Part shown: positions 33,463 to 42,606 of the stretch, piece by piece | How the letters are laid out: every line of letters begins with the position of its first letter | Numbering within the stretch: position 1 is the stretch's first letter | NCBI RefSeq assembly: GCF_013167955.1 | Contig: NZ_BLWF01000003.1 | Location: 1 to 64,000 of the forward strand | Direction: 5' to 3' | DNA from: Thermanaeromonas sp. C210 | GTDB taxonomy: Bacteria > Bacillota > DSM-521 > Neomoorellales > Neomoorellaceae | DNA: 64,000 bases | Position numbers and translations under genes: made by a program | The notes under the pieces: model-generated | Seen by the model: the letters and a program-made list of their open reading frames with translations, nothing else | Databases searched by the model: none | What the model was told of the DNA's origin: nothing

Positions 33463-33900
33463 ATGCCTTTGCGCATTGCGGTAGTGGACGGGCAGGGCGG
33501 TGGCATCGGAAAGCACATCACCAGCAAGATACGCAAGGAGCTACCGCCGGAAGTGGAAATTCTGGCCCTGGGGACCAACGCCATGGCCACGGCGGCTATG
33601 CTCAAGGCCGGGGCCAATGAGGGAGCCACGGGGGAAAATGCCGTGGTACGCAATGCTTCCCGGGTAGACGTGATCGTGGGGTCCCTGGCCATTGTGCTGG
33701 CTGAAAGTATGCTGGGCGAGGTTACCCCCCGTATGGCCGCCAGCATTGCCGCCAGTCCGGCCCTAAAACTGCTGCTACCCCTCAACAGATCCGGTGTGGA
33801 GGTGGTAGGGGTCAAGGAGGAACCCCTACCCCATTTGATAGATGCCCTGGTAGTGCGGCTAAAGGAGTGGGCTATGGAGGCCGGTAAGCTTACGAACTAG
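33463..33900 (+). CDS. DUF3842 family protein
   Basis: A 145-residue protein of unknown function. The start MPLRIAVVDGQGGGIGKHI is a Rossmann-like nucleotide-binding loop, followed by VEILALGTNAMATAAMLKAGANEGATGENAVV and a helical half rich in small residues (VGSLAIVLAESMLGEVTP). I recall this as the DUF3842 family of anaerobic Firmicutes. ATG at 33463 follows CTGGGAG. It heads a run of genes for cobalt or nickel handling (CooT-like, CbiMNQO), which hints at a metal- or corrinoid-related role; this is context only. Confidence 0.75.
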   Translation: MPLRIAVVDGQGGGIGKHITSKIRKELPPEVEILALGTNAMATAAMLKAGANEGATGENAVVRNASRVDVIVGSLAIVLAESMLGEVTPRMAASIAASPALKLLLPLNRSGVEVVGVKEEPLPHLIDALVVRLKEWAMEAGKLTN

Positions 33901-33927
33901 CGGGGCGGACGGGAAGGAGGAAGGGAC

Positions 33928-34119
33928 GTGTGCGAGGCTAACGCCTATCTTTTGAAGGGAGATAAAGAAGAGCTGGTCCTGGAGGGTGTGGACCGAGTCG
34001 TTCCCCAGGAAGAAGGGATTCTTTTAGAAGACATTTTCGGCAAGCGGAAACTCCTGCGGGCGCGCATTAAAGAGATGGCCCTGGTGGAACATAAGATCAT
34101 CCTGGAGGAAACGGAATAA
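33928..34119 (+). CDS. CooT-like small nickel-binding protein
   Basis: A 63-residue protein beginning MCEANAYL, with VLEGVDRVVPQEEGILLEDIFGKRKLLRARIKEMALVEHKIIL. The N-terminal Met-Cys and the short beta-rich layout are those of CooT, a nickel-binding protein tied to carbon monoxide dehydrogenase nickel supply in Rhodospirillum. In acetogens, which depend on nickel CODH/ACS, such proteins are widespread. GTG start after GGAAGGAGGAAGGGAC. Its place directly before CbiMNQO suggests the transporter may supply nickel as well as cobalt. Confidence 0.75.
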   Translation: MCEANAYLLKGDKEELVLEGVDRVVPQEEGILLEDIFGKRKLLRARIKEMALVEHKIILEETE

Positions 34120-34120
34120 C

Positions 34121-34219
34121 GAGAGGGTAAGGGTCCGGAGGACCATAGGACAGCGGATGCCGCGGTGAAGGCGTGGGCCATGGAGGCTCCAAGGGGAGTT
34201 TCCATGGCGTTGTTTTTTT
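34121..34219 (+). promoter_or_regulatory. Attenuator/riboswitch candidate between the cooT-like gene and cbiM
   Basis: Two small hairpins, GGTCC-GGA-GGACC (34132-34144) and GCGG-AT-GCCGC (34153-34163), lead to a very strong terminator: 14-bp arms 34177-34190 and 34195-34208, loop AAGG, tail GTTGTTTTTTT. cbiM starts 20 bases later with its ribosome site filling the space, so transcription of cbiMNQO must read through this hairpin. Compact multi-hairpin layout resembles metal-sensing riboswitches, but no family match could be made. Confidence 0.65.
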
Positions 34220-34238
34220 AGGAAGGGGGGGCATCTCC

Positions 34239-34877
34239 ATGCACATTCCAGACGGCTTTTTGGACGCCAAGACATGGTTGGGAGCCGCAGCCTTAAGCGG
34301 CGCCGCCGTGGGTTACGGCCTTAAAAAAACCGGGGAGGCCCTTCAGGACCGGCAAATCCCCGTCCTGGGGGTCCTGGGGGCTTTCATCTTTGCCGCCCAA
34401 ATGGTCAACTTCCCGGTGGGAGGGGGGACCTCCGGCCACCTCTTAGGTGCCGCTCTGGCTACGGCCCTGCTGGGCCCCTGGAGCGCCACTCTTATTTTGA
34501 CCACTGTACTGATCATCCAGGCTATTTTCTTTGCGGATGGGGGGATTACTGCCCTGGGCGCTAATGTGTTAAATATGGCTGTTATAGCCCCCATGGCAGC
34601 CCATTGTGTTTATAGACTCTTGGGCGGCGTGCGGCCCCTGAGTGTTTTCTTGGGCAGCTGGTGCTCGGTGATAGCTGCGGCAACCGCGACAGCTTTGGAA
34701 CTGGCCCTGGCGGGAGCAGTCCCGTTACCCGCGGTGTTGACGGCTATGGTGGGTTGGCACCTACTCATAGGTATCGGAGAGGGGCTTGTAACCTGCGCGG
34801 TGGTGGCTTTCGTGAGCCGCAGCGGTCTATTGCCGTCCGCAAGTCCCTACGAGAACGGGGAGGGGAAAATAGCGTGA
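34239..34877 (+). CDS. cbiM: Cobalt/nickel ECF transporter substrate-binding subunit CbiM
   Basis: The 212-residue membrane protein begins [13 protein letters not shown], the CbiM/NikM hallmark in which the free N-terminus and His2 bind the metal. [17 protein letters not shown] is the second metal-binding signature. It forms the S-component of an energy-coupling transporter with CbiN, CbiQ and CbiO. ATG at 34239 is fixed by MHIPDG and by GGAAGGGGGGG; the frame runs open upstream to 34173. Overlaps cbiN by four bases (GTGA). Confidence 0.95.
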   Translation: MHIPDGFLDAKTWLGAAALSGAAVGYGLKKTGEALQDRQIPVLGVLGAFIFAAQMVNFPVGGGTSGHLLGAALATALLGPWSATLILTTVLIIQAIFFADGGITALGANVLNMAVIAPMAAHCVYRLLGGVRPLSVFLGSWCSVIAAATATALELALAGAVPLPAVLTAMVGWHLLIGIGEGLVTCAVVAFVSRSGLLPSASPYENGEGKIA

Positions 34878-35185
34878 CCTCAACCGACAGGCATCAACCC
34901 AAGGCCAAGGTGATGATCCTCCTTCTCGTCGCCCTGGCGGTGGCGGCCCTGCTATCCCCTTGGGCTTCCTCCAGCCCCGACGGCCTGGAGCGGGTAGCCG
35001 AAGACCTCGGTTTCATGTATTTGGCGGAAGGGGCCCCGTTACTGGAAGGCTGGATGCCGGACTACCTTTTTCCCGGCCTCCCACACGAGGGGCTGGCGAC
35101 CTCCCTCGCGGGGGTGATAGGCACCCTTGTGACCTTGGGTGCTACCTGGGGCCTGGGCAAATTGATTACCCTGCCCAGGCGCTAA
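34874..35185 (+). CDS. cbiN: PDGLE-domain protein, CbiN-like ECF transporter subunit
   Basis: A 103-residue protein with an N-terminal membrane helix ([19 protein letters not shown]), the [13 protein letters not shown] motif that names the PDGLE family, DYLFPGLPH, and a second membrane helix ([18 protein letters not shown]). It fills the CbiN/NikN slot between the CbiM and CbiQ genes and likely loads metal into CbiM. GTG start overlapping the cbiM stop. Confidence 0.88.
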   Translation: MTSTDRHQPKAKVMILLLVALAVAALLSPWASSSPDGLERVAEDLGFMYLAEGAPLLEGWMPDYLFPGLPHEGLATSLAGVIGTLVTLGATWGLGKLITLPRR

Positions 35186-35201
35186 AGGAGAGAAAGCACC
35201 C

Positions 35202-36029
35202 ATGGTGGACCTCCATGCCGCCCGGGCCGGGACTTTCCCCGGCCGGGGTAAGGGTTTGTTGCCCTTGCAGAGGGTAGATTCCCGGGTGAAACTGGTGGCC
35301 ATGGTCGGATATATTGCCCTGGCTACGGGCCTTACTTCTTGGCTTTCATTGCTGGTGGGGGTCGCCTTTCTGGGCCTGTTAATCGCCTTTTCGGGCTCCG
35401 GGTGGCGCCGGGCAGCGGCCCGCCTTGCCTGGGCGTCGCCCCTGGCCGTAGCTATGCTCTTGTTCCTGCCGGCGGTGACCCCCGGGCACCCCTGGCACCA
35501 AATAAGGATGGGGCCCTGGGAGTTGACCTTGAGCCTCGAGGGTTACGGGCTGGCCGTCTTGCTAGGGTTGCGCATGGTTAACGCTTTATTAGCGGCCGCC
35601 TTGCTTCTGGACACCACCCCTTGGGGTGAACTCATGGGCGCTTTGAGGAGCCTGCGCTTTCCTGCCTTGCTGGTACAATTAATAGACTTTACCCTGCGCT
35701 ATATTTTTGTCACCGGCGACGAGTTAGCCCGCATGAATGTGGCCCTTAAAGCGCGGGGTTTTAAAAGCGGTCGCAGCCTTCTGGACCGGGATACCTTTTA
35801 CACTTTGGGCAGGGTAATCGGGACCCTTTTCATCCGCTCCTGGAAGCGGAGCGAACGTGTTTACCAGGCTATGCTCGCCCGGGGCATGGCCGGAGGCCAT
35901 GTACCGTATACGTCTCCGACACGTCCAGGGGGATGGGATCTGGCCTGGGGGCTGGGTATCGTGGGAATGGGCCTAGGATTGCGGCTGCTGGAACCGGGGG
36001 GATGGATTTGGACTATATTATCCAGATAG
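35202..36029 (+). CDS. cbiQ: ECF transporter transmembrane coupling subunit CbiQ
   Basis: At 275 residues with several membrane helices, it shows the T-component pattern: VDSRVKLVAMVGYI near the start, and the coupling motif ARMNVALKARGF, with a second AMLARGM, that contact the ATPase. It links CbiM/CbiN to CbiO. ATG after TAAAGGAGAGAAAGCACCC, and its end overlaps cbiO by 28 bases. Confidence 0.92.
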   Translation: MVDLHAARAGTFPGRGKGLLPLQRVDSRVKLVAMVGYIALATGLTSWLSLLVGVAFLGLLIAFSGSGWRRAAARLAWASPLAVAMLLFLPAVTPGHPWHQIRMGPWELTLSLEGYGLAVLLGLRMVNALLAAALLLDTTPWGELMGALRSLRFPALLVQLIDFTLRYIFVTGDELARMNVALKARGFKSGRSLLDRDTFYTLGRVIGTLFIRSWKRSERVYQAMLARGMAGGHVPYTSPTRPGGWDLAWGLGIVGMGLGLRLLEPGGWIWTILSR

Positions 36030-36841
36030 AGGATCTGTATTTCCGCTATAAAGACGGTACGGTGGCCCTCCAGGGCCTTTCTTTATTTATTGAGGGGGGT
36101 AAGAAGGTGGCCCTTTTGGGCCCCAATGGAGCAGGAAAGTCCACCCTCCTTTTACACTTGAATGCCATCCATCTGCCCCAGCGCGGCAGGGTACGGGTGG
36201 CGGGCCGGGAAATATCCAGGAGCACGGAACGCTGGGTGCGTTCCCGGGTGGGCATGGTATTCCAAGACCCGGACGATCAGCTCTTTTCTACCACGGTAAA
36301 AGAGGATGTAGCCTTTGGGCCGCGCAACCTGGGCCTTTCGCCTGCTGAAGTGGAAGAGCGGGTGGAAGTGGCCTTGGCAGCCGTAGGCATGCTGGCCTAT
36401 CGGGATCGGGCTCCTTACCACCTCAGCTACGGCCAAAAGAAGCGGGTGGCTATAGCCGGGGTTCTGGCTATGGAACCGGACATTATTGTTATGGACGAAC
36501 CCATGGCCTTTCTCGACCCTGCCGGCCAGGAAGCCGTACGGGCCATCCTCGACCGGCTCCATAAGGAAGGAAAAACCCTCGTTATCGCTACCCACGATGT
36601 CGACTTTGCTGCGTCCTGGGCCGAGGACACAATAATTATGAAAGGGGGACGTGTGCTGGCCCAGGGCGGTCCGGAGATTCTTCTGGAGCCCCAGTTAGTA
36701 CGGGAAGCCGGCTTGCGCCTGCCCCGGGTAGCCGAAGTTTTCCTGGGTTTGTTGCCGGCAAATATGAAGTTGCCCCGGGATGTATCGGACGCCAGAAGGA
36801 TCTTGCGTTCCCTCATTGACAACGGGTGGGGTGCCGGTTAA
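36002..36841 (+). CDS. cbiO: ECF transporter ATPase CbiO
   Basis: A 279-residue ABC ATPase with Walker A LLGPNGAGKSTLL, Q-loop VFQDPDDQLF (the DPDDQ form typical of ECF and CbiO ATPases), signature LSYGQKKRVAIAGVLAM, Walker B DIIVMDEPMAFLDP and H-loop ATHDVDFA. It powers cobalt or nickel uptake. The ATG at 36002 lies inside the end of cbiQ and has GGGGG directly ahead; the longer open frame from 35933 is not conserved. Confidence 0.95.
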   Translation: MDLDYIIQIEDLYFRYKDGTVALQGLSLFIEGGKKVALLGPNGAGKSTLLLHLNAIHLPQRGRVRVAGREISRSTERWVRSRVGMVFQDPDDQLFSTTVKEDVAFGPRNLGLSPAEVEERVEVALAAVGMLAYRDRAPYHLSYGQKKRVAIAGVLAMEPDIIVMDEPMAFLDPAGQEAVRAILDRLHKEGKTLVIATHDVDFAASWAEDTIIMKGGRVLAQGGPEILLEPQLVREAGLRLPRVAEVFLGLLPANMKLPRDVSDARRILRSLIDNGWGAG

Positions 36842-36915
36842 AATAACATTTGAAGATAGAAATAGTAGGAATTAGGGTGGATGGGAACGATAAAACGAGG
36901 GGGTTGTAGGTTAAG

Positions 36916-37839
36916 ATGCGAGTAGCGGAAAACATAACCGAGTTGATCGGGCAGACGCCGGTGGTGAAACTTAATCGCCTGGCGGGGGAAGGGGCTGAGG
37001 TATGGGTTAAACTGGAATTCTTTAATCCCGGCTCCAGCGTAAAGGATCGTATCGCCCTGAGCATGATCAGGCAGGCTGAAGAGGAAGGACGCTTAAAGCC
37101 TGGGGACACCATTGTGGAACCAACCAGCGGCAACACGGGGATAGGCCTGGCCATGGTAGCCGCCTCACGGGGGTATCGGCTTATTTTGGTGATGCCGGAA
37201 ACCATGAGCATTGAGAGGCGCAAGCTCCTGGCCGCCTTCGGTGCGGAGTTTATCCTTACCCCGGGTACGGAAGGAATGCGGGGAGCAGTGGAAAAGGCAC
37301 AGGAGCTGGTGCAGGAAAATCCCCAATTTTTTATGCCCCAGCAGTTCGACAACCCGGCCAATCCTGCCATTCACCGGGAGACTACGGCCCGGGAAATACT
37401 GGAGCAAATGGGAAGACGCCTGGATGCCTTTGTAGCCGGCGTGGGTACCGGCGGGACCATAACGGGGGTGGGCGAAGTACTCAAAAAGGAGTTGCCGCGT
37501 GTGCAGGTCGTGGCCGTGGAACCTGCCGCCTCGCCCGTACTTTCGGGGGGACAGCCCGGACCCCACAAGATCCAGGGAATAGGGGCCGGGTTCGTACCCA
37601 AGGTATTTAACCGCGGAGTGGTTGATGAAATTATTACCGTGGGTAATGAAGAGGCCATGGAAACTTCCCGGCGGCTGGCCCGGGAAGAGGGCATCCTGGT
37701 CGGGATTTCTTCGGGTGCCGCGGTGTATGCTGCCCTGCAGGTGGCTCGCCGCCTGGGCAAGGGGAGGAGAGTCTTGGCCATAGCCCCCGATACGGGGGAA
37801 AGGTATCTTAGCACCGAGCTCTTTAAGTTCGATATGTAG
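36916..37839 (+). CDS. cysK: Cysteine synthase A (O-acetylserine sulfhydrylase)
   Basis: The 307-residue PLP enzyme has [14 protein letters not shown] (the PLP-binding Lys), [15 protein letters not shown] (Asn-containing loop that senses the substrate carboxylate), [14 protein letters not shown] and [12 protein letters not shown] (phosphate loop) with GISSGAAV. It makes cysteine from O-acetylserine and sulfide. ATG after GGGGGTTGTAGGTTAAG. It stands as its own unit after cbiO, with no sulfur-related neighbours. Confidence 0.95.
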   Translation: MRVAENITELIGQTPVVKLNRLAGEGAEVWVKLEFFNPGSSVKDRIALSMIRQAEEEGRLKPGDTIVEPTSGNTGIGLAMVAASRGYRLILVMPETMSIERRKLLAAFGAEFILTPGTEGMRGAVEKAQELVQENPQFFMPQQFDNPANPAIHRETTAREILEQMGRRLDAFVAGVGTGGTITGVGEVLKKELPRVQVVAVEPAASPVLSGGQPGPHKIQGIGAGFVPKVFNRGVVDEIITVGNEEAMETSRRLAREEGILVGISSGAAVYAALQVARRLGKGRRVLAIAPDTGERYLSTELFKFDM

Positions 37840-37956
37840 CCGGTATCCCACGGCCCGCTGAAGGTTGTAAACCGCTCCCGCGGGCCAGCGGACGATCTCT
37901 CGGAGGGGCTCGTTACGGCGGGCGAGAAAAGTAGGATGCCTCAAGTCATGCCTCCC

Positions 37957-37986
37957 TTGCACCGCCAGGGCGTAATATGATAGAAT
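37957..37986 (+). promoter_or_regulatory. Promoter of yebC
   Basis: TTGCAC (37957-37962), 18 bases, TAGAAT (37981-37986), about 40 bases before the GTG of yebC. Confidence 0.65.
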
Positions 37987-38025
37987 TGTGCACGCTAAAA
38001 AAGAGGAGGAGGGGAGGGAGGATAA

Positions 38026-38781
38026 GTGGCCGGGCATTCCAAGTGGGCTAACATTAAACACCGGAAGGCCAAAATGGATGAAAAAAAGGGCAAGCTGTTT
38101 ACGAAGATAGGCCGGGAGTTGATCATAGCCGCCAGGATGGGCGGTGGTGACCCGGAGGCCAATCCCCGCTTGAAAGCGGCCATCCAGAAGGCTAAGGAAG
38201 CCAATATGCCCAACGAAAACATCCAGCGGGCCATCATGCGCGGCACCGGGGAGATTGAGGGCACTGCCTATGAAGAGCTGACCTACGAGGGTTACGGACC
38301 GGGCGGGGTGGCCCTGCTTCTCAATATTGCTACCGACAACCGTAACCGCACGGCAGCGGAAATCCGGTATATTTTCTCCCGTAACGGCGGTAATCTGGGG
38401 GAGAGCGGGTGCGTGTCCTGGATGTTCCGGCCCCGGGGCGTCATCACCATTGCCCTTCCGGCGGGCGAAAAGCGGGAAGAGGTCGCCCTCCAGGCCATTG
38501 AGGCCGGAGCAGAGGATGTGGACGACAGCGATGCCGAGATCCTGGAAATCTACACCGAGCCGGGGGAACTGGAGAAGGTGCGCCAGGCCTTGGCTGCGAG
38601 CGGGATCGAAATTGCCGGCGCCGAGGTGCAGATGGTACCTAACACTACGGTGACTATTGAAGATCTGGAGACGGCGGCCAAGGTGTTGAAGCTGGTGGAT
38701 CTCCTGGAAGACCACGATGACGTGCAGGCTGTTTATAGCAACTTTGATATTCCCCAGGATATTATGGAACGGATAAGCTGA
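38026..38781 (+). CDS. yebC: YebC/PmpR family protein
   Basis: A 251-residue protein with the invariant N-terminus [22 protein letters not shown] and later [21 protein letters not shown] and [18 protein letters not shown]. Family members are annotated as transcription factors; work on YebC also supports a translation role at proline-rich stalls, so the function is stated cautiously. GTG start after GGGGAGGGAGGATAA. It precedes the BofC-domain gene and ruvCAB, as in many Firmicutes. Confidence 0.94.
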   Translation: MAGHSKWANIKHRKAKMDEKKGKLFTKIGRELIIAARMGGGDPEANPRLKAAIQKAKEANMPNENIQRAIMRGTGEIEGTAYEELTYEGYGPGGVALLLNIATDNRNRTAAEIRYIFSRNGGNLGESGCVSWMFRPRGVITIALPAGEKREEVALQAIEAGAEDVDDSDAEILEIYTEPGELEKVRQALAASGIEIAGAEVQMVPNTTVTIEDLETAAKVLKLVDLLEDHDDVQAVYSNFDIPQDIMERIS

Positions 38782-38847
38782 GGGGAACAGGGTATAGCAG
38801 GACGTCCAGCCGGTGATGCTAGATTCTGGTAGCAAGGAGGTTGGCTT

Positions 38848-39405
38848 ATGGAATCTGGCAGCCGGCGTTTTTTGTTGGTCCTCTTCCTCCTCGCCGTGGG
38901 AGGAATGATTGCAGTCTTAGGGCCGAAAATCGTAACCCTGGAGAAGTCTCCCGGGCCTGCCGTACCCCGGCCTGCGCGCCCCCTTCCGGTGGTGGAGAAG
39001 GTTTACGTGGCTTGCGGGCACCGGGAAGAGCTGCCGCTCCCTGCCGGTGTAGACTGGAAGAGGGCGGGCAAGGAGGAGCTGGAAGCTGCCTTTCCGCCGG
39101 GGGAAGGATGGATAATCCGGGAGGAGGGTAGTGGACGGGTAGTCATTTCCCAGGAAATCCTGGAGCTCTGCCCGGCCGATGCCGGGAAGCTTCACCTGGC
39201 AGAACTGGACGGCCGGGTGGCGGTTTACCGGGGGCCGGCCGGGAGCTCCGGTCCCCTGGAAAGGGTGCTGGACGTGGAGATATCCCAGCTACCCGCCTAC
39301 TGGCAGGAGCGGATACGCCGGGGTCAGGCAGAGTTCGGGTCTGAGGAAGAACTGGGGCAGGCCCTGGACAGCCTGGATGAATACTCTTCGGCCTATGGGT
39401 CGTAA
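38848..39405 (+). CDS. BofC C-terminal-domain sporulation protein
   Basis: This 185-residue protein has an N-terminal membrane anchor (RFLLVLFLLAVGGMIAVLG), a Pro-rich linker, then EKVYVACGHREELPLP and GWIIREEGSGRVVISQEILELCPADAGKLHLAELDGRVAVYRG, which match the BofC C-terminal domain. In Bacillus, BofC in the forespore-mother cell space restrains SpoIVB signalling. The tail has an acidic EEELGQALDSLDEYSS helix. ATG after AAGGAGGTTGGCTT. The yebC-bofC-ruvC order is common in Clostridia. Confidence 0.82.
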   Translation: MESGSRRFLLVLFLLAVGGMIAVLGPKIVTLEKSPGPAVPRPARPLPVVEKVYVACGHREELPLPAGVDWKRAGKEELEAAFPPGEGWIIREEGSGRVVISQEILELCPADAGKLHLAELDGRVAVYRGPAGSSGPLERVLDVEISQLPAYWQERIRRGQAEFGSEEELGQALDSLDEYSSAYGS

Positions 39406-39469
39406 CGGCCCCCTCGCCCATACTCCGCGCTGCCCGATCTCAGGAATTAATTAACAGGAGAAGGAACCG

Positions 39470-39574
39470 ATGCTAAGGTTGGCGAATTACCACTCTAGCA
39501 GATCGGCGGGTGAAGGCGCCGGAGCTCGCCTGGCGGGCGGGGCTATTGAAGGGGAGAAGACGATTAGCGCCTAG
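39470..39574 (+). CDS. Possible 34-residue small protein
   Basis: A 35-codon frame with a good ribosome site (AGGAGAAGGAACCG) and product MLRLANYHSSRSAGEGAGAR followed by LAGGAIEGEKTISA. No family recognised. Small size, an alanine/glycine-rich sequence and a GC-rich background make a chance frame quite possible. Confidence 0.3.
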   Translation: MLRLANYHSSRSAGEGAGARLAGGAIEGEKTISA

Positions 39575-39657
39575 GGCACGGGGCTGGTCGCGTATTGGGG
39601 CTGGAGGCTAGAGGTTCGTGGAACGTTAGGACGGCCGAAGGCTAAAGGAGAGGTTAT

Positions 39658-40164
39658 ATGCGAATTTTGGGTATTGACCCGGGCACCGCCACCACCGGAT
39701 ACGGCTTAATCGAGACGGGCAGAGAAGGTATGAGGCTGCACGGCTACGGTTGCCTTCGTACTCGGGCGGGCGACCCCCTGCCCCTTCGGCTGGCCTCTTT
39801 GTATGAACAATTGACCGCCCTCATCCGGGAAATGGAGCCTTCCTCCATGGCTATAGAGGAACTGTTTTTTAACAAAAACGTGCGCACGGCCTTGTCCGTG
39901 GGTCAGGCCAGGGGGGTGGTGCTGCTGGCTGCGGCCCACGCCCGGCTTCCCGTAGTGGAGTACACCCCTCTGCAGGTGAAACAGGCCGTCACCGGCTACG
40001 GCCGCGCTCCTAAGGATCAGGTGCAGCGAATGGTACAGGCCATTTTGAAATTGCCCGAGCTGCCCGCTCCCGACGACGCCGCCGATGCCCTGGCCGTGGC
40101 CGTGTGCCATGCGGCTTACCAGAGCTTCCGGGACCAAGTGGAGGGAGGGGGCTTCTTTTGCTAG
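39658..40164 (+). CDS. ruvC: Holliday junction resolvase RuvC
   Basis: RuvC cuts Holliday junctions after branch migration. The 168-residue protein begins [16 protein letters not shown] (first catalytic Asp), followed by [15 protein letters not shown] (Glu) and [24 protein letters not shown] and [14 protein letters not shown] (two further Asp), giving the complete RNase H-like active site. ATG after AAAGGAGAGGTTAT. Overlaps the ruvA start by seven bases. Confidence 0.95.
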   Translation: MRILGIDPGTATTGYGLIETGREGMRLHGYGCLRTRAGDPLPLRLASLYEQLTALIREMEPSSMAIEELFFNKNVRTALSVGQARGVVLLAAAHARLPVVEYTPLQVKQAVTGYGRAPKDQVQRMVQAILKLPELPAPDDAADALAVAVCHAAYQSFRDQVEGGGFFC

Positions 40165-40757
40165 CGTTCCTGAGGGGTGAGTTGCGGCAGGTAGGGCCGG
40201 AAGGGGTGTTATTGGAGGTAAACGGGCTGGGGTTTTTCGTCCGTACCCTGCCCGGTGCCGACTGGCCGCCGGTAGGAAGCGAAGTAACAGTGTATACCCA
40301 TCTGGCCGTAAAGGAGGACGCCCTGGAATTATACGGCTTTAAGACCTCCGAAGAACTAAAGATGTTCCAGATTTTGCTGGGAGTTAGCGGCATGGGGCCC
40401 AAGGGAGCCCAGGCTTTGCTGGCCGCCGCCTCCCCCGAACGCCTGGGTCAGGCCATTATTGAAGAGGACGAGGGTTTTCTCAACGCCCTCCCGGGGGTCG
40501 GCCCCAAAAAGGCCAAACGCCTGGTGGTGGAATTAAAGGACAAGCTGGTAAAGGCCGGCCTGCGGTTTGACGCCGGGTCCTCGGTCCCTGGTCCGGGTGA
40601 AGATGAAGTGTTGGCAGCTCTAGTGGGGCTGGGATACAGTGCAGCCGAAGTACGTGGACCCCTCAAGAAAGCCAGGGAAGAGATGGGCCCGGGGGCAGGC
40701 ACGGGTGAGCTCTTGCGGGCCGTACTTAAAGATTTGGGCTCCCTTAAAGGGCTGTAA
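40158..40757 (+). CDS. ruvA: Holliday junction helicase subunit RuvA
   Basis: A 199-residue RuvA: N-terminal OB fold ([25 protein letters not shown]), helix-hairpin-helix pair ([35 protein letters not shown]) and a short C-terminal domain that contacts RuvB ([15 protein letters not shown]). The start is TTG at 40158, matching the usual MIAFLRG and preceded by GAGGGAGGGGG; the open frame from 40104 lies in ruvC and is not used. Confidence 0.95.
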   Translation: MLAFLRGELRQVGPEGVLLEVNGLGFFVRTLPGADWPPVGSEVTVYTHLAVKEDALELYGFKTSEELKMFQILLGVSGMGPKGAQALLAAASPERLGQAIIEEDEGFLNALPGVGPKKAKRLVVELKDKLVKAGLRFDAGSSVPGPGEDEVLAALVGLGYSAAEVRGPLKKAREEMGPGAGTGELLRAVLKDLGSLKGL

Positions 40758-41063
40758 AAGGGCGGCGGGCGACTTTTTCCAGGTAGACCGGCTTGCTGCC
40801 TTGCCGGCAGTTCCAGCAGTTACAAAGGGATGGAAGGGCCCGGAGGGTGTTTTCATAGAAGACCTGTTTGGACATTAAAGCCCTTGTTTGGCTGCGTAAA
40901 GATGTTGGGGCGGGAGCCGGTCAGATGCGGTATGTGGTCGGGCAGATCCCGGCCGGGCTTCCCTGGCTGGTGAGGGTCTTGCCGGGGCGGGGTGGAAGCG
41001 GGCGAGCCCCCGGCCTCAACGGGTCCAACTCGGGGACATTTCTGGGAGAGGAGTTGCAGCTTT
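40758..41063. other. Gap between ruvA and ruvB
   Basis: A 306-base spacer, although ruvA and ruvB are usually adjacent. An open frame crosses it and runs into ruvB (40868-41167), but it has no plausible start context and no recognisable content. No clear terminator or promoter seen. Confidence 0.5.
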
Positions 41064-42089
41064 ATGGAACGCCTGGTGGCCTCCACACCACATACCGGCG
41101 AACAGGAGATAGAAGCAAGCTTACGGCCCCAGTCTTTAGCCGAGTATATCGGCCAGGAGCAAGTTAAGGAAACCTTGCGCATTTTTATTGCCGCTGCCAA
41201 GGCCCGGGGCGAAGCCTTAGACCACGTACTTTTATGCGGCCCGCCCGGCCTGGGCAAGACTACCCTGGCCGGTATCATCGCCCGGGAAATGGGAGTACAG
41301 TTTCGTATCACTTCGGGACCGGCCATCGAACGCCCGGGCGACCTGGCGGCCATCCTGACGAACCTGCAGCCGGGGGACGTGCTATTCATAGATGAAATCC
41401 ACCGGTTGCCGCGAAGCGTGGAAGAAATCCTTTACCCGGCCATGGAAGATTTCGGCCTGGACATCGTGCTGGGCAAGGGTCCTGGCGCTAGGTCTCTGCG
41501 CCTGGCCCTGCCGCGGTTTACCCTGGTGGGAGCCACCACCCGGACGGGCCTCCTCACCTCTCCTTTACGGGAGCGTTTCGGTATTATGGCCCGGCTGGAG
41601 TTTTACCGGGAAGAAGAGCTGGCCGCCGTGGTCCGGCGTTCGGCCGGAATACTGGGGGTAGAAATAGATCCCCAAGGTGCCTGGGAAATCGCCCGCCGCT
41701 CCCGGGGGACCCCGAGGATCGCCAACCGCCTCCTTAAAAGGGTGCGGGATTATGCCCAGGTAAAGGCCGGGGGGGTCATCACTTTACAAGTGGCGCGGGA
41801 AGCCCTTGAATTACTGGAAGTGGATGAGGAGGGCCTGGATACCCTGGACCGGCGCCTCCTGGCCACCATCATCGAAAAATTCGGAGGGGGACCTGTGGGT
41901 TTAGATACCCTGGCCGCCAGTTTGAGCGAAGATGCGGAAACCCTGGAGGACGTGTACGAACCCTATTTGCTGCAGAAGGGGTACCTCCAGCGCACGCCGC
42001 GGGGACGGGTGGCCACCGAATTGGCCTACCGGCATTTGGGGTTAAAATATAACAAGGGAGACGGAGCCGTCCAGCTAACCATCCTTTAA
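41064..42089 (+). CDS. ruvB: Holliday junction helicase motor RuvB
   Basis: A 341-residue AAA+ motor: [18 protein letters not shown], Walker [12 protein letters not shown], Walker [28 protein letters not shown] (sensor 1 and arginine finger region), [19 protein letters not shown] (sensor 2) and a winged-helix end with [19 protein letters not shown]. It pumps DNA through the RuvA-bound junction. ATG at 41064 after GAGAGGAG; upstream frame from 40992 is not conserved. Confidence 0.96.
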   Translation: MERLVASTPHTGEQEIEASLRPQSLAEYIGQEQVKETLRIFIAAAKARGEALDHVLLCGPPGLGKTTLAGIIAREMGVQFRITSGPAIERPGDLAAILTNLQPGDVLFIDEIHRLPRSVEEILYPAMEDFGLDIVLGKGPGARSLRLALPRFTLVGATTRTGLLTSPLRERFGIMARLEFYREEELAAVVRRSAGILGVEIDPQGAWEIARRSRGTPRIANRLLKRVRDYAQVKAGGVITLQVAREALELLEVDEEGLDTLDRRLLATIIEKFGGGPVGLDTLAASLSEDAETLEDVYEPYLLQKGYLQRTPRGRVATELAYRHLGLKYNKGDGAVQLTIL

Positions 42090-42316
42090 TTCGGGGACCT
42101 AAAGATTTTGGGGTTCCCAAAGCCTGGGGACAGGCGGGGGGCAGGGGGTTAAAGCTTGAGGCGGGCTGTCGCGGGCACCAGGGCCGGTACGGCCTCGGGG
42201 GCGGAGGGCCGGGAGAAAACCGAGGCTTACGATTTACCATTACCGGCCGGGAGTTATAAGGGGAGTTCCATCTCGCTCCAGGACCGGTCTCCCTGTAGAG
42301 AGAGGGGTGGTATTCG

Positions 42317-42541
42317 GTGGGGGATTTTGGGGCTTTAGGCAAGATGCTGGTGGGCGTGGGGCTATTTCTGGCCTTGCTGGGATTAATGATCTGGGGAATG
42401 GGTAAACTTACCTCCCTGGGGCGCTTACCGGGGGATATTTATATTCAAAGGGGCAATTTCACTTTTTATTTCCCCCTGGTTACCTCCCTTATTTTGAGTC
42501 TAATCCTCACCCTGGTGTTAAATCTCTTTTGGCGCCGCTGA
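42317..42541 (+). CDS. DUF2905 small membrane protein
   Basis: A 74-residue protein with two membrane helices (LVGVGLFLALLGLMIWGMG and FPLVTSLILSLILTLVLNLF) flanking the conserved LGRLPGDIYIQRGNFTFYFP hairpin that marks the DUF2905 family. Function unknown. It commonly follows ruvB in Firmicutes. GTG start. The 228 bases between ruvB and this gene hold no supported feature. Confidence 0.85.
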   Translation: MGDFGALGKMLVGVGLFLALLGLMIWGMGKLTSLGRLPGDIYIQRGNFTFYFPLVTSLILSLILTLVLNLFWRR

Positions 42542-42606
42542 AGGTGGCTGGTAGCCCCGAAATGGGCGGTAAGGGCCGAATTTTCTTTGGGGAGGAGTGA
42601 AGCTGG

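Noticed and set aside
40868-41167. 99-codon open frame between ruvA and ruvB
   Set aside because: It overlaps the ruvB start by ~100 bases, has a poor start context and no recognisable protein features.
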